64,000 nt of DNA, taken from NCBI GenBank assembly GCA_023376005.1, contig CM042148.1, forward strand, positions 70,976,176 to 71,040,175, written 5' to 3'. Position numbers and translations under genes: made by a program. This DNA is from Doryteuthis pealeii. Lineage: Eukaryota > Mollusca > Cephalopoda > Myopsida > Loliginidae. Within the stretch, counting starts at the first letter, position 1, and each line of letters opens with the position of its first letter. The notes below the pieces were generated by a model that did no database searches, was not told where the DNA came from, and saw only the letters and a program-made list of their open reading frames with translations. Shown here in pieces: positions 28,507-39,640 of the stretch.

Positions 28507-28881
28507 ATGCCACCGAAAGGTAGCAAGAAGCCCTCCAACAAGGTCACAGGGTTACCGGCTGGCACGGGACCTGGAGGCAGAAAGCCATCCAAAAAACGCA
28601 GAAAGGAAAGTTATGGTATGTACATCTACAAGGTGTTAAAACAAGTTCATCCTGATACGGGAATCTCCAGCAAAGCAATGTCCATCATGAACAGTTTCGT
28701 GAATGATATTTTCGAAAGAATAGCTTCGGAGGCGTCGCGGCTGGCCCAGTACAACAAACGGTCGACAATTACCAGCCGTGAAATCCAAACGGCCGTGCGC
28801 CTTCTGTTGCCCGGTGAACTTGCAAAACACGCAGTCAGTGAAGGGACCAAAGCAGTGACGAAATATACGAGCAACAAGTAG
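28507..28881 (+). CDS. Histone H2B variant, intronless coding region
   Basis: Encodes a 124-residue H2B, a nucleosome core histone that pairs with H2A. The start is the ATG of MPPKGSKK; an upstream in-frame GTG is not used because H2B proteins begin MPPK or similar. The histone fold spans about residues 36-122: [20 protein letters not shown] (helix 1), a long helix 2 ([20 protein letters not shown]), [20 protein letters not shown] (loop 2 and helix 3), and the C-terminal helix ending AVTKYTSNK. The lysine of AVTKYTS (residue 119) corresponds to the ubiquitinated site of other H2Bs. The globular part is almost canonical, with small changes such as SYGMYIY and RLAQYNKR. The N-tail (residues 5-30, with [20 protein letters not shown]) is unusual: Gly/Pro-rich, with fewer lysines than ordinary mollusc tails. 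No histone stem-loop follows the stop, and a poly(A) signal lies about 400 bp downstream. This suggests a replication-independent or tissue-specific (for example germline) variant. Sure of H2B; less sure of the role. Confidence 0.97.
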   Translation: MPPKGSKKPSNKVTGLPAGTGPGGRKPSKKRRKESYGMYIYKVLKQVHPDTGISSKAMSIMNSFVNDIFERIASEASRLAQYNKRSTITSREIQTAVRLLLPGELAKHAVSEGTKAVTKYTSNK

Positions 28882-29277
28882 ACTAGAAAGCTTTAAGACT
28901 AACTTTGCGTAGAGTAGACATGAAGTCAATAGTGCTGGGTTACTGATAGTTTCTCTAGAAATGTATGGTACGTTACGGCCCTTCTTTCCAAAAGGACTCC
29001 AATGTAGTTTTTTTTCATATGTGTACACAAAAACAGACACACGCTCACAAGTGCATGCATATATACATACACCTGCATATATTTAATATGAATGTATGTA
29101 AATTAAACCTATAGCTTTGTAGCCCTACCTTGATCTACATACCTTTTTTTTTCGAACTGTATCCATTTTGTTGCCCTGTTGAGCAGTCACACTCAGATTA
29201 CAATTTTTATTTTTGTGCATTTATTTATTTATTTTTAAAACCTGTAAGACGAAGAGATATCGTTTTGTAGAGATGCT
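28882..29277 (+). other. Probable H2B 3' UTR
   Basis: About 400 bp between the stop codon and the poly(A) signal. There is no GGYYYTN4ARRRCC-type stem-loop in the first 100 bp, where replication-dependent histone mRNAs have it. Mostly AT-rich. Confidence 0.6.
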
Positions 29278-29283
29278 AATAAA
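29278..29283 (+). terminator. Poly(A) signal AATAAA of H2B
   Basis: Canonical AATAAA with a downstream T/GT-rich stretch (TTTCCCATTTTGTGGG at about 29318-29333) in the usual position for cleavage. Confidence 0.65.
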
Positions 29284-29513
29284 GCGTCCTTTTATTAAAG
29301 ACTTTAATTTCGTTTATTTTCCCATTTTGTGGGCGCCACCTTTAGTATAATTTTATCAAGCAAAATAAGCATACATTTGTTACTGAGTTTGAGATTCAGT
29401 TTGTGCCCCGTGTTTCTGGCCTTGTACCACAACAAAGCTTGAGGGTACTAAATGTGTTTGAGGATTGTGTGATCCACATGAAGCATTGATTAACAGACTT
29501 ATATATAGGTATT

Positions 29514-29712
29514 ACATGGCGCTAATATCATTGAGAAAGGTATGAATCCAATTCTCCCTCCAGCTATGGGTAAATAGCAGGGTAGATTGGGCTCTTTAAC
29601 CATGGCTAAGGTAACCAGTCTAGTAGAAGGAAAACTCTGAATTCAAACCTGTTAAACTCCGCTTACAAATTGACCTTGTCTCATCCTGCTTGTGCGGAGG
29701 GGTTGGTAAATA
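29514..29712 (+). mobile_element. SINE-B body, head missing
   Basis: GGCGCTAATATCATTGAGAA to TGCGGAGGGGTTGG matches SINE-B from its middle to its 3' end. It ends in a short TA run. Confidence 0.78.
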
Positions 29713-29907
29713 TATATGTAGGTATTTTAGGTTTAAAACCTGCTGTCAGAGTACCATGAAGTATACCTAATGAGATCTAATGGCCAGATAAGCAAACCAT
29801 TGTTCTATAATTTCTTGTCTTGTTCTACAGCTTTGTAAATATTTCTCTTTGTATTTTGTTTCCAGTTTAAACTTATGACTTGCTAACCCTAATCCTACCT
29901 CCCAACA

Positions 29908-30115
29908 GACTCCCCTCGTGGTGTAATAGATAGAAGGCTAGTCTTACAGATTCATTACTACTGAAAAGTGAGTTCGATCCTGGCTGGATGCACCATACTT
30001 GTGACCGTGTTATATCATACCCGTGGCAAACGAGTTGCGTAAATACTCACCTCTTAACAGATTTCAGTGTTGATTTATCAGGTGGGTTGGCCTTCCGGTG
30101 CTTTGGAGAAGAAAC
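29908..30115 (+). mobile_element. SINE-E, tRNA-headed
   Basis: CCTCGTGGTGTAATAGATAG (A-box-like) and GAGTTCGATCCTGG (B box), then a body with GGTGGGTTGGCCTTCCGG. Partial copies lie at 43518 and 45338. Confidence 0.68.
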
Positions 30116-30171
30116 AAAAATACGGTGACTATTTTTTGTGAGGGGAATCATCGTTTTGAACATTGATACTT

Positions 30172-30380
30172 ATATATATATATATATATCTTATTTTTTC
30201 TCATTAAATTTTTTTTTACTTATTTTTAAAGATTAAAGATTTAAAAAATCTAAAAAGAAAATTATTTTTGTTTCTTTAAAAAAAAATTCTAATTTTAATT
30301 TAAAGTTTCTATTTTTTTTAATTTTTATTTATTTTTAAAGTTTTTTTAACTTATTTTTTTTTTTAATTTGGTAGCAACGT
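30172..30380. repeat. (TA)n and T-rich low-complexity stretch
   Basis: TA units followed by about 180 bp of T/A-only sequence. Confidence 0.85.
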
Positions 30381-30489
30381 TGTTTTTGCTTTTGCAACTT
30401 AATCTCTCAAGTTAGCATAAAATTTTCTGATGGTGTGGTTCAAGTTCTGAAGATTCGAAGAGTATGCAGTTCTAGAATAATCTATCTGA

Positions 30490-30790
30490 CCACCCCATCT
30501 CCAACCCGTCCTTCGGGACGGGGGTCCAGTGTGCTTCGGTCACTGGACCGGTGAGATGGTAAATTAATAGCGTCGATCCCAGAGGGTCATCCCCCCAGGC
30601 AATACCTGCCCCCTTGACTTAAAGGGGCAGGGCTGGGTTTATTGCCCAGCACCTGAGGCGCCCCCTTGAGGGGGAATGCCGACGGGATCGACGTAATTTT
30701 TCCACCTGCCACCCATGAGTCTCGGCTTGTGGGTGGTCCCACGTAAATAGGGCCTTCGTGCCTGACCCGGTACGAGTGGGGTACTGGGAA
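30490..30790 (-). repeat. GC-repeat copy downstream of H2B
   Basis: ACCCGTCCTTCGGGACGGGG, GGTCATCCCCCCAGGCAATA, CTTAAAGGGGCAGGGCTGGG and GGGAATGCCGACGGGATCGA. It is the longest copy of the family seen here. Frames on the minus strand are not conserved in the other copies. Confidence 0.78.
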
Positions 30791-30904
30791 AATAAAACCC
30801 CACCTCCAACGCACACCTTTTCTTTGTTTCAATTTAATTACTACTGTATTATTTGTATTAGATAGGAATTTGTATATTATTTGTATTCATTAGGAAATGA
30901 ACAC

Positions 30905-31000
30905 GGCGTCTCTCTTGGCGCTAATTTTCTTGGGAAAGACATTTATCTACATCGTGTACTTCCCAGCTATAAATAGGATAGACTGGACCGATCTAGTATA
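30905..31000 (+). mobile_element. SINE-B decayed fragment
   Basis: CTTGGCGCTAATTTTCTTGG, GGAAAGACATT and TTCCCAGCTATAAATAGGAT align with the middle of SINE-B. Confidence 0.5.
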
Positions 31001-31315
31001 ATTTAAAAAACAAAACAAAATGTACTTCACTTAAAATTTGATCGTCACGCCCTACTTGTGGGGAGTGGTAAATGCATACGACTATACTACTTATGCGAAA
31101 GAAAGGTAGACTGCAGATGGTTGGGACCGGGGTCGCCCGAAGTCACGACGCGGGTGACTTAATTAAACCCTGTTGGTCTGCTAACTTATCCAGTAAAAGC
31201 AAGTATGTCTGGGGGGAGAGGTTTTTGCTTTATTAGACTATCTATCTATTCCTAACATTAGGGTGACGCCCGCAAAGTCCAGAGGCCGAACATAAGGTAG
31301 ATACAAGTGTATGTA
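31001..31315. other. Unassigned sequence
   Basis: A GC-richer patch (GGGACCGGGGTCGCCCGAAG near 31125) with no other copy in the window. Confidence 0.4.
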
Positions 31316-31592
31316 TTTACAACCCCTCCGCACGAGCAGGATGTGGCACAAGGTAATTTCTAAGCGGGGTTTAAGAGGTTTAAATTCAGTTTTCCTCTTT
31401 CTAGACCGTTTGCTATACCAAGGTAAAAGAGCCCAGTTTGGTCTTCTATTTACCCCTAGCTGGGAGGGGAATAATCGGATGGATACCTTCCCAAAGGGTT
31501 TAAGTGCTATGCGAAATGCAACCCGACACGTCCAGGATTTGAACTCTGTCTGCCGTGTCCATTTCCACCAATGATAACAATCGCGCCTCGTT
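31316..31592 (-). mobile_element. SINE-B, near full length
   Basis: Minus-strand copy: tail CCCCTCCGCACGAGCAGGAT at the left; on the minus strand the head carries a B box (AGTTCAAATCCTGGAC) and an A-box region (AACGAGGCGCGATTG). Confidence 0.8.
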
Positions 31593-31629
31593 ATGACTCT
31601 AATTCGGAATTAGCTGATAGGGCTGCGGT

Positions 31630-32035
31630 CTTCTCTTCTCTCTGCACTACACTCCTTTCTCTCTCCATCCTCTCTGTCTCTCTCTCTCCTCTCTTGGTTA
31701 CTATCTCTGCTACAAACTCTCTATCTATATCTATCTATCTATCTCTTTGCTAATTTCTCTATCTCTATCTATTTCTTTTACCCTCGCATTACTACTCTCT
31801 CCCTTTCTTTTACTCTCTCTTTGCTAGTTTATGCTACTTTCTCTGTCTCTCTGTAGCTCTTTTTCCCTCTCCTTCTCTGTATCTCTTCCTTGTAACTCTG
31901 TCTGTGTGTCTCTCCGTCTCTTACCTACTCTTTTTTTTCTCTCTCACCCATTGCTACATTAAATAAATATATCATATATCCCTCCCTCTCCCTCTCTCTC
32001 TCTCTCTCACTGCTACTCCTCTCTCACTCTTTGCT
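31630..32035. repeat. CT-rich low-complexity tract
   Basis: Degenerate CTCTCT and TCTA repeats broken by short AT stretches. Confidence 0.85.
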
Positions 32036-32718
32036 ACTGTCAGAAGACTTTGTTCGAGTCCAGCTTAAAGGATACTTCTGAATACCGACAAGTATATTCT
32101 CTCGACTGGTTAGATTGGCGTAATACAATAATTTACTCGAATAGGTTTGTATAAGCTGCATTTAACACATGGTGGTCCACAAAATACTGAACGTTAAAAA
32201 AAACTTTTTTAGTTCATTTTTCAGATAGGAATAATCTAAACAAATCAAAAACGTTAATTTACAATATGCAAGAACAAATTATAATAAAATTTGACTATTC
32301 AATAAAGAGGTTTATAATTTCAACAAAACTTTTGTTGGTGGCGGAATAATTTCAAGAAATTCAGAATTCAAATGGTCTCTCCACTTATCTGCATTGTCTA
32401 CCTAATTTTCTGTGGGGTTATTTAAAGTGAGTATATTTAAATTTAAGACCTCGCTACAGCTGAAGAATAATATTTGTGCAGAGATAAAAGGGTTAACTGT
32501 ATAAATATTGAGCAAAGTCTTACAAAGTGCTTGAATTAAGGTGCAACTTTGTGAAAGTGTAGGCAATCAACTGAGATATCATTTTTCGTAAATCGCTTAA
32601 AATACAGTGTGTGTTGGTGGGTGCAAAAGTAGGTATACAGTTATAAAAAAAAAACGCATAGTATACTCATTGCATTTATTATAAAAAAAACATATTACAT
32701 GTAAAAACATTGTCTGTC
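32036..32718. other. Unassigned AT-rich sequence
   Basis: No repeat family or frame recognised. Confidence 0.4.
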
Positions 32719-33325
32719 TACCTCCAGTGATGAACCGCCCTGTCGTCTGGGGCGTTAGAATGCACGGACTGCACCTCTGTAGAGGGTTAAAATTCCCCCA
32801 AATGGGGCCACCTGTTGGCCGTGGGTGGCGACCCGTGATGCTTCAGGACGGAGTCTTGGTGGATGAGCAGTTCATGACCTGCAACAGTCCACCTTACTTA
32901 GGCTAGACGGACGGTCGGAGAGACCCCCTCCGATCAATCGGCTGGCCACGTCAACCCCTAGCTATATGATTGTCCCAACCCTATTGCCCTTATGGCAAGC
33001 CCCAATCCTTCTTATCATATGGGTGCTAGAAGGCTGTAGCTGAGGGTCTACATGTCCTGGGAATGACGTTAAACTCTATCTGATGGTGAGATTCCAGTTC
33101 TGGAGGTTTGGGGAATGTGGAGCACCTCTTCATCACCATTGCTCCATGGTCCACTCTGACCCGGAGTTGTAGTACCTGTTAGGGTCCCATCTATGGGTTG
33201 AATAGAAAAAACATGAGTTTATAAACAAAATTGTATTATGCATTAAGAATGAAATTATTTCACAACTTTGTCGGCATTAAATGACCCACCGAGGTTGATA
33301 TGACGTAAAACAAAACAAACGAAAT
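32719..33325 (+). mobile_element. R-long, near full length (about 600 bp)
   Basis: The most complete copy: TAGAATGCACGGACTGCACC, GGGTGGCGACCCGTGATGCT, CTCCGATCAATCGGCTGGCC, TCCACTCTGACCCGGAGTTG and the tail ATGACGTAAAACAAAACAAA. It has no frame longer than chance. The A/C-rich tail suggests retroposition. Confidence 0.75.
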
Positions 33326-33379
33326 CAATCAAGTGATGAACAGGTTAGCAAGGTGGATTAGCAAACCATTGTTAGTGAG

Positions 33380-33650
33380 TTCAGATCTCATTGAATGTAC
33401 ACTCCCTTGGCCCTCACTAGGCTGGAGCCCTGGGAAATATGAAGTACTATTACTCCCAGGTCCACTCTGACCCGGAGTGGTATTACCTGTTATGGTTCCA
33501 TCTATGGGTTAAATAGAAAAAAGTGAGTTTTAAAAATGTTTTTAAAAATTGAGTACCCATCAAGAATAAATAAAACAAAACCTCTTCGGCAACAGGGGGT
33601 TGACACGCGGTAATATTCAACCAACCAATTCATTGAGTGCTCCGTATTTG
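33380..33650 (+). mobile_element. R-long 3' half with an added flank
   Basis: CCACTCTGACCCGGAGTGGT and CCATCTATGGGTTAAATAG match R-long. The end GGGGGTTGACACGCGGTAAT matches its tail. Confidence 0.7.
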
Positions 33651-33868
33651 CAGCCTTGTGTCAAAACTAAGCTTAGTAAATAACTACATCACAGCCCCCC
33701 CCCCACAATGTAGATCCATTAGTGACTAATTCAGGAGGCTTACTATCATGTCACATTGAAAACACCAGTTCCTGCTAGAAAAGGGTTGATACGCCATAAA
33801 ACAATCAAAGAAAATTTTTCGAACTCTTAGAAGTTCACTTCAATAGGAAAAAGACAGGTAGTAAATTT

Positions 33869-34320
33869 GGTAATTTTCACCTTTAGTTGGCTAAATTCCT
33901 AGCATAAATTTGTGCGTGCGCATTATCTGAAATGAACTTAATTGCTATTAAGAACACATTTTATGATATTTTTCTGTTAAAGCATGCAGTTGTATTGTTT
34001 TCGAAAAGTTTCTAAGATTTGTGTATTTTGCACGAAGACTTTCAAAATGGCTACCGGCTTGTTTCAAAATGAAAGTCAGTTGGCTACATTCCTTGCATAA
34101 AATGATCTGAAATGAACTTAATTGTTATTAAAAACACATTTTATGATATTTTTGTGTTAAAGCATGCAGTTGTATTGTTTTCGAAAAAGTTTCTAAGTTT
34201 TGTTTATTTCGCACGGATACTTTCAAAATAGCTACCGGCTTGTTTCAAAGTGAAAGTCAAGGGAGTTACTCTGATTGCCTTATTTGCTAGGTATTTAGCC
34301 AACTAAAGGTGAAAATTACC
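33869..34320. mobile_element. MITE-B, complete, 452 bp, inserted in R-long
   Basis: Termini GGTAATTTTCACCTTTAGTT and AACTAAAGGTGAAAATTACC. The 8-bp duplication GTAAATTT is at 33861-33868 and 34321-34328. Two internal tandem units are about 193 bp apart. R-long sequence (TTAGGGTCACATCTATGTGT) resumes just after it. Confidence 0.9.
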
Positions 34321-34328
34321 GTAAATTT

Positions 34329-35110
34329 TAGGGTCACATCTATGTGTTAAATAGATAAAGAAATGAGTATTAAAAAACCTGTTTAAAAATGAGTTTGAAA
34401 ATACAAATTGAGTACCCAATAATAATAGACAAAATGCCTACGGCATAAAATAACCCAACAAGGGTTGACATACCGTAAGATTCAACCAACCAAAGCACTG
34501 TGGGTATATTGATACTAGAATTCTTCGAACTCCTAGAAATTCCTTTGATAGAAAAAGTAAGAGAGGGAGGGAAAAATCGAACACGACCCATCGATGTTGG
34601 CCGGGGGTAGCGACCCGTGGTGCATATGGATAGAACCCAGGTGGATGAGCAGTTCATGATTTACAATACTTCACTTTGGCCCTATCTTGGGCTAGACGGT
34701 CGGTCGGAGAGACCCGCTCCGATGAATCGGCTGGTCAGATCAAGCCCTAGCACCTATATGATTGCCCCAACATTATGGCGAGCCCCAACCCTTTTTATCA
34801 TATGGGAACTAGAAGGCGGTACCTGAGGGTCTACATGTCTTGGGAATGACGTTAAATTCTATCTGACGGTGAGTTTTGGGGAATGTGGAGCACCCCTTCA
34901 TCACCATTGCTCCCTGGTCCACTCTGACCCGGAGTAGTAGTACCTGTTAGAGTCCCATCTATGGGTTAAATAGAAAAACATGAGTTGATAAACAAAATTT
35001 GTTATCCATTAAGAATGAATTTATTTCAAAACTTTGTCGGCATTAAATGACCCACCGAGGTTGATATGCCGTAAAACCAAACAAAACAAACAAACCAAAC
35101 GACCCATCGA
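34329..35110 (+). mobile_element. R-long array: a 3' half followed by a near-complete copy
   Basis: The 3' half at 34329-34500 ends CATACCGTAAGATTCAACCA. A linker of about 90 bp (GTATATTGATACTAGAATTC) follows, then a near-complete copy at 34590-35100 (GGGGGTAGCGACCCGTGGTG to TATGCCGTAAAACCAAAC). Confidence 0.72.
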
Positions 35111-35284
35111 GATTGTCTGGGTTCCTCACATGGTGAAACAGTTAGCAAGGTGGATTGGCAAATCATAGTCAGTGAGTTTGAATTAACTGCTCCATATTTT
35201 CAGTCTTGTGCCGCAACTAAGCTAAGTAAATAACAACGCCATAGACAATCCCTCCCCATTTAGCTCCCGTAATTTGAAAAGACA

Positions 35285-35692
35285 AATAAAAATCAAGAAG
35301 AAAGGGATTGTCAGTGGTCAGGAATATAAGCATTACTGATAGAATAAAACCATAATATGTATAATGTAAATTCATTGCCGATTATTTTACTATAGAAATG
35401 AATTGAAAATCAGGAAGAAAGGGGGGATTGTCAGTGGTCAGGAATGAATGCAATTATTACTGATAAAATTCAATGCTAATGATTTTACTATAGAAATGCA
35501 TTGGAAATCAGGAAAAAAAGGGGGTGGGGTCAATGGTCAGGAATGAATGCAATTATTACTGATAAAATTCAATGCTAATGATTTTACTATAGAAATGCAT
35601 TGGAAATCAGGAAGAAAGGGGGGATTGTCAGTGGTCAGGAATGAATGCAATTATTACTGATAAAATTCAATGCTAATGATTTTACTATTTTA
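35285..35692. repeat. Tandem repeat, four units, about 98 bp
   Basis: GGTCAGGAAT recurs at 35316, 35436, 35535 and 35633. Units share AATGCAATTATTACTGATAA and AATGCTAATGATTTTACTAT. The first unit is longer (120 bp). Confidence 0.92.
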
Positions 35693-35694
35693 CT

Positions 35695-35890
35695 ATACGC
35701 AAAAAGAATAGATTAAACAAAACGTCTTCGGCATAAAATAACCAAACAAGCGTTGACATACCGTAAAATCCAACCAACCAACCAAAACACTGTAGGTATA
35801 TTGACGCTAGAATTTTTCGAACTCCTAGAAGTTCACTTCCATAGGAAAGTAGGGAGAGGGAAAAAATCGAACACGTCCAATCGATTGTCT
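35695..35890 (+). mobile_element. R-long 3' end plus linker
   Basis: CTTCGGCATAAAATAACC and ACATACCGTAAAATCCAACC, followed by the same linker seen at 34500-34590 (GGTATATTGACGCTAGAATT, AAAATCGAACACG). Confidence 0.7.
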
Positions 35891-36760
35891 GTAATGGTTG
35901 CCTTGGAGGTAAGAATTGGAATGTGGAAAAAATTCTTCTCTAACAATTGTTCCGATTGTGTCCTGACAATTAACAGTAACAATAGGTTTGCCTACATTAC
36001 ATGTTCATGTCACTAACTAATACTAATAGTTTTTAACCCACTTTTTCGTCGTGGAAGACGGTAATTGTAGCTTTCTTTATATTCTTTGTTTTACAATATT
36101 TTCCCCGCTCTTTGTCTTCCTGCCCCAACCCTCGCTCTATGTGAGTGTTGGGGGAAGGGGAGGGCTAGAATATTTCGGTGGACGTTCAGAAGTTCAGAAT
36201 GGCATTCTTTTCACATCTCCAAGACTAATCTTATGACTTTTTGCGACTGTCTTCGCCTTTTCGATGCCATTCTAGTTTATACCATTCTAAATATTTTTTT
36301 TTTCTTCCTCGTGTTGCTTACTGTTTCTTTCCATCTTTCATTCCACTCTTTAATTCTTGTGGGTTTTTTTTTTTTGGTTTTTCTTCTGTTGTTTATTATT
36401 GCATTGTTCTTGCCGATTCTCCTTTCATTTCTATAGGGAAAACCTGACGATCATTTCTTATTTATTTTTATTTTTTATTTTTTATTTTTATTTTCTTGGT
36501 TTCTCTTTTGTTTTGGTTTCTATAGATTTTCAGTTCTTCCTTCTTTCTGGTTGGTATATTGTTCCACTTTCCTCGTTTTATCAACATTTTAACATTTTTC
36601 TTTTCTCTTCTTCTCGAGCGGCTTTTTTTCTTGTTTTTCCCAAATCTGTTTTCATCCGTTTTCACTTATTGTTGTCTTTCCCTTGCTCTTTGTGCTTGTC
36701 ATTATATAAAAGGGCAGTTTGATCACAATCTCGGCTCGTTTTTGTTACAACACTGATTTT

Positions 36761-36809
<49 letters not shown>

Positions 36810-36896
36810 CTTTTAATTTTTGTTGCTTATTTACCGTTTTCTGCAATCTGAACAATTGGCCTTTTCGCCTTTTTAACTATTTCTTTAGCTTCTTCT
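35891..36896. other. T-rich sequence, no gene recognised
   Basis: A unique stretch to about 36240, then increasingly pyrimidine-rich. (CA)n lies at 36763-36802. Short frames are artefacts of T-rich sequence. Confidence 0.5.
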
Positions 36897-39640
36897 TTAT
36901 TTGCTTTTTCATTATTCATTAGATTCATTTCTTTTTCTTTCTTTTCTCTCTGTTTTTCTTTTCTTTCTATTTTTCTTTTTCTTTTTCTTTTTCTTTTCTC
37001 TCTATTTTTTTTTCTTTTTCTTTTCTCTCTATTTTTCTTTTTCTTTTTCTTTCATTCTCTCTCTGATTTTCTTTTTCTTTCATTTTCTCTCTGTTTTTCA
37101 TTTTCTTTCTTTTCTCTCTGTTTTTCTTTTCTCTCTGTTTTTCTTTCTCTCTGTTTTTCTTTTTCTTTCATTTTCTCTTTCATTTTCTCTTTGTTTTTCT
37201 TTTTCTTTCATTTTCTCTTTCATTTTCTCTTTGTTTTCTTTTTCTTTCTTTTCTCTGTACTTTTCTTTTTTTCTTTTCTCTTTGCTTTTCTTTTTCTTTC
37301 ATTTTCTCTCTAATTTTCTTTTATTTCATTTCCCTATAATTTTCGTTTTCTTTCTTTTCTCTCTAATTTTCGTTTTCTTTCTTTTCTCTCTAATTTTCGT
37401 TTTCTTTCTTTTCTCTGTATTTTTCTTTTTCTTTCTTTTCTCTGTATTTTTCTTTTTCTTTCTTTTCTCTGTATTTTTCTTTTTCTTTCTTTTCTCTATA
37501 TTTTTCTTTTTCTTTCTTTTCTCTCTGTTTTTCTTTTTCTTTTCTCTCTGTTTTTCTTTTTCTTTCTTTACTCTCTGTTTTTTCTTTTTCTTTCTTTACT
37601 CTCTGTTTTTTTCTTTTTCTTTCTTTACTCTCTGTAGTTTTCTTTTTCTTTCTTTACTCTCTGTAGTTTTCTTTTTCTTTCTTTACTCTCTGTAGTTTTC
37701 TTTTTCTTTCTTTACTCTCTGTAGTTTTCTTTTTTCTATTTTATTTACTGCATTCTTCAACTTTTCTTTCTATTTTTCTTTTTCTTTCTTTTGTATCTTT
37801 TTCCTACCTTTTCGCTTTTTTAACTATTTATCTAGCTTCTTTATTTTATTTTCTATTATTAGATTCATTTGTTTTCTTTCTTTTCTCTCTGTTCTTTTTT
37901 TGTTCTTTCTTTCTTTCACTTTATTCTGTTTTATTTCTTTCACTTTTTCTTTATTTTCTATTCATTATATTTTCCTTTCTTATACTTCCCAGTAGTCTTT
38001 CATTTCTTTTACTTTTTTTATTTTATTTTATATTTTTCATTCTCCTTTTCTTTTTGTTCACTTTTTTGTTTTCTCTTTTATTTCCTATATCTTATTTCTT
38101 TCACTTTTTTCATTTTGTTTTCTATTATTCATTATATTATTCTCCTTTTCTTTCTTTTTTCTTTTTTCTGCATTTTCGTTTTTTCTTTCTTCCTTTTTTC
38201 TTTTCTTTTACTTTCTTTTATTTCCTGCATTCTTTACCTTTTCTTTCTCTTTTTTATTCAATCATATATTCATTATATTCCTTTTCTTTCTATTTTTCAT
38301 TCTTTCTATTCTTGTTTTATTTTTTCTTTCACTTTCCTGTATTCTTCTTTTATTTTTTCATTTTTCTTTATTTTATTTTCAATTATTCATTATATTGTTC
38401 TGTTTTCTTTCAATTTTTCTATCTATTCTTTCTTTCTTTTACTTTTTCCTTATCTTCTTTTCTATTGATCATTATATTCTTCTCTTTTTCCTTTTTTTCT
38501 GTATTTTCTTTGTTTTTCACTTTTCTTTCTTTTCTTTTCAATTATTCATTATATTGTTCTCTTTTTCTTTCTTTTCTTTGTATTTTCGTTTTATTTCTTT
38601 TTTTTTTCTTTTACTTTTTCTTTCACATCCTTTATTTTTAAATTCTATTCTTTCATTGCATCTTTTCTTTCTTTTCCTGTATGTTTCTTTTCTTTTTTCT
38701 TTCTTTCCATTCTTTTTTTCTTTTACTATTTCTTTTACTTTCATGTATTCTTTTATTTCTTTTCTTTTCTATTATTTACTTTATTCTTTTTTTCTTTCTT
38801 TTCGTTTCTTTTTCTTTTCTTTCGTTCTCTTTTTTCTTATACTTTTTTCTTTCACCTTCATTTATTTTCTGTATTATTCTCTTTTTCTTCACTTGTATTT
38901 TTTCTCTTTCTCTTTTTTCTTTTATCATTCCTTTCACTTTTTCTTTATTTTCAATTTTCTTCCTTTTTTCTTTTCTTTCATTTTATTCCTCTTTATTTAC
39001 ATTTTCCTTCTTTTTCGCTTCCTTTCTTTTGTATCTTTTTCCTACCTTTTTCTATAGTAATTCTTTTTTTTTCTATTTTCCTCTTCCTCTATTATTATCT
39101 AGACTTTTCTGTTTTTTCCTTCCGTACGTCATGTCTTTCTTTTTCCTTCTAATCCCTTTCTATTTTTTCTTTCTTTCTTTCTTTCCCATTGTACAATTCT
39201 TTTCCCTTTTTGTCTTTGTTCATTCTTCCTGTCACTCATTTTAATTCTTCCATTTCATATCAGCCTATCACTTTCTTTTCCCCTCTCACCTCTTTCTCTA
39301 ATCTCTCACCCCCTTTCCTTATTCTTTATTTCTTTTTAAACTTATTTCCTTCTTTTCTAATTATCTCTTCTTTTTCTTTGTCTTTCTTTCTTTGTCTCCT
39401 TTTGTCTGTAAATTTTTCTTTACTTTCTTTTTCTTTATAATTTTGTTCATTCTTTCTTTCTCTCTTTCCTACTTTACGTTTTGTGTTCTTTTTTCCTTTC
39501 TTTCTTTTTTCCTTTCTTTCTTTTTTTCCTTTCTTTCTTTCCTTCTTCCTTCGTTTCCTTCTTTTCCACTCTTTCTTTTCCCTTTTATATCTGCCCTTCG
39601 CTTCTTTCCCATCATTACGATCAAGTCACACTGAAAGTGC
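36897..39640. repeat. 2.7-kb homopyrimidine tract with minisatellite core
   Basis: The plus strand is almost only T and C, mostly CTTTT/TTTC words. A minisatellite lies at about 37300-37740: TCTGTAG recurs at 37631, 37660, 37689 and 37718 (29-bp period), and CTAATTTTCG at 37363 and 37390 (27 bp). Phe/Leu/Ser frames of up to about 260 codons are composition artefacts and show no domain. Confidence 0.93.

Noticed and set aside
28882..28980. Histone 3' stem-loop
   Set aside because: No GGYYYTN4ARRRCC-like inverted repeat or purine-rich downstream element is visible after the stop.
36901..39244. Several long plus-strand open frames (up to 264 codons) rich in Phe, Leu and Ser
   Set aside because: They lie wholly within the homopyrimidine tract, overlap in all three frames and contain no domain. 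Composition alone removes stop codons.
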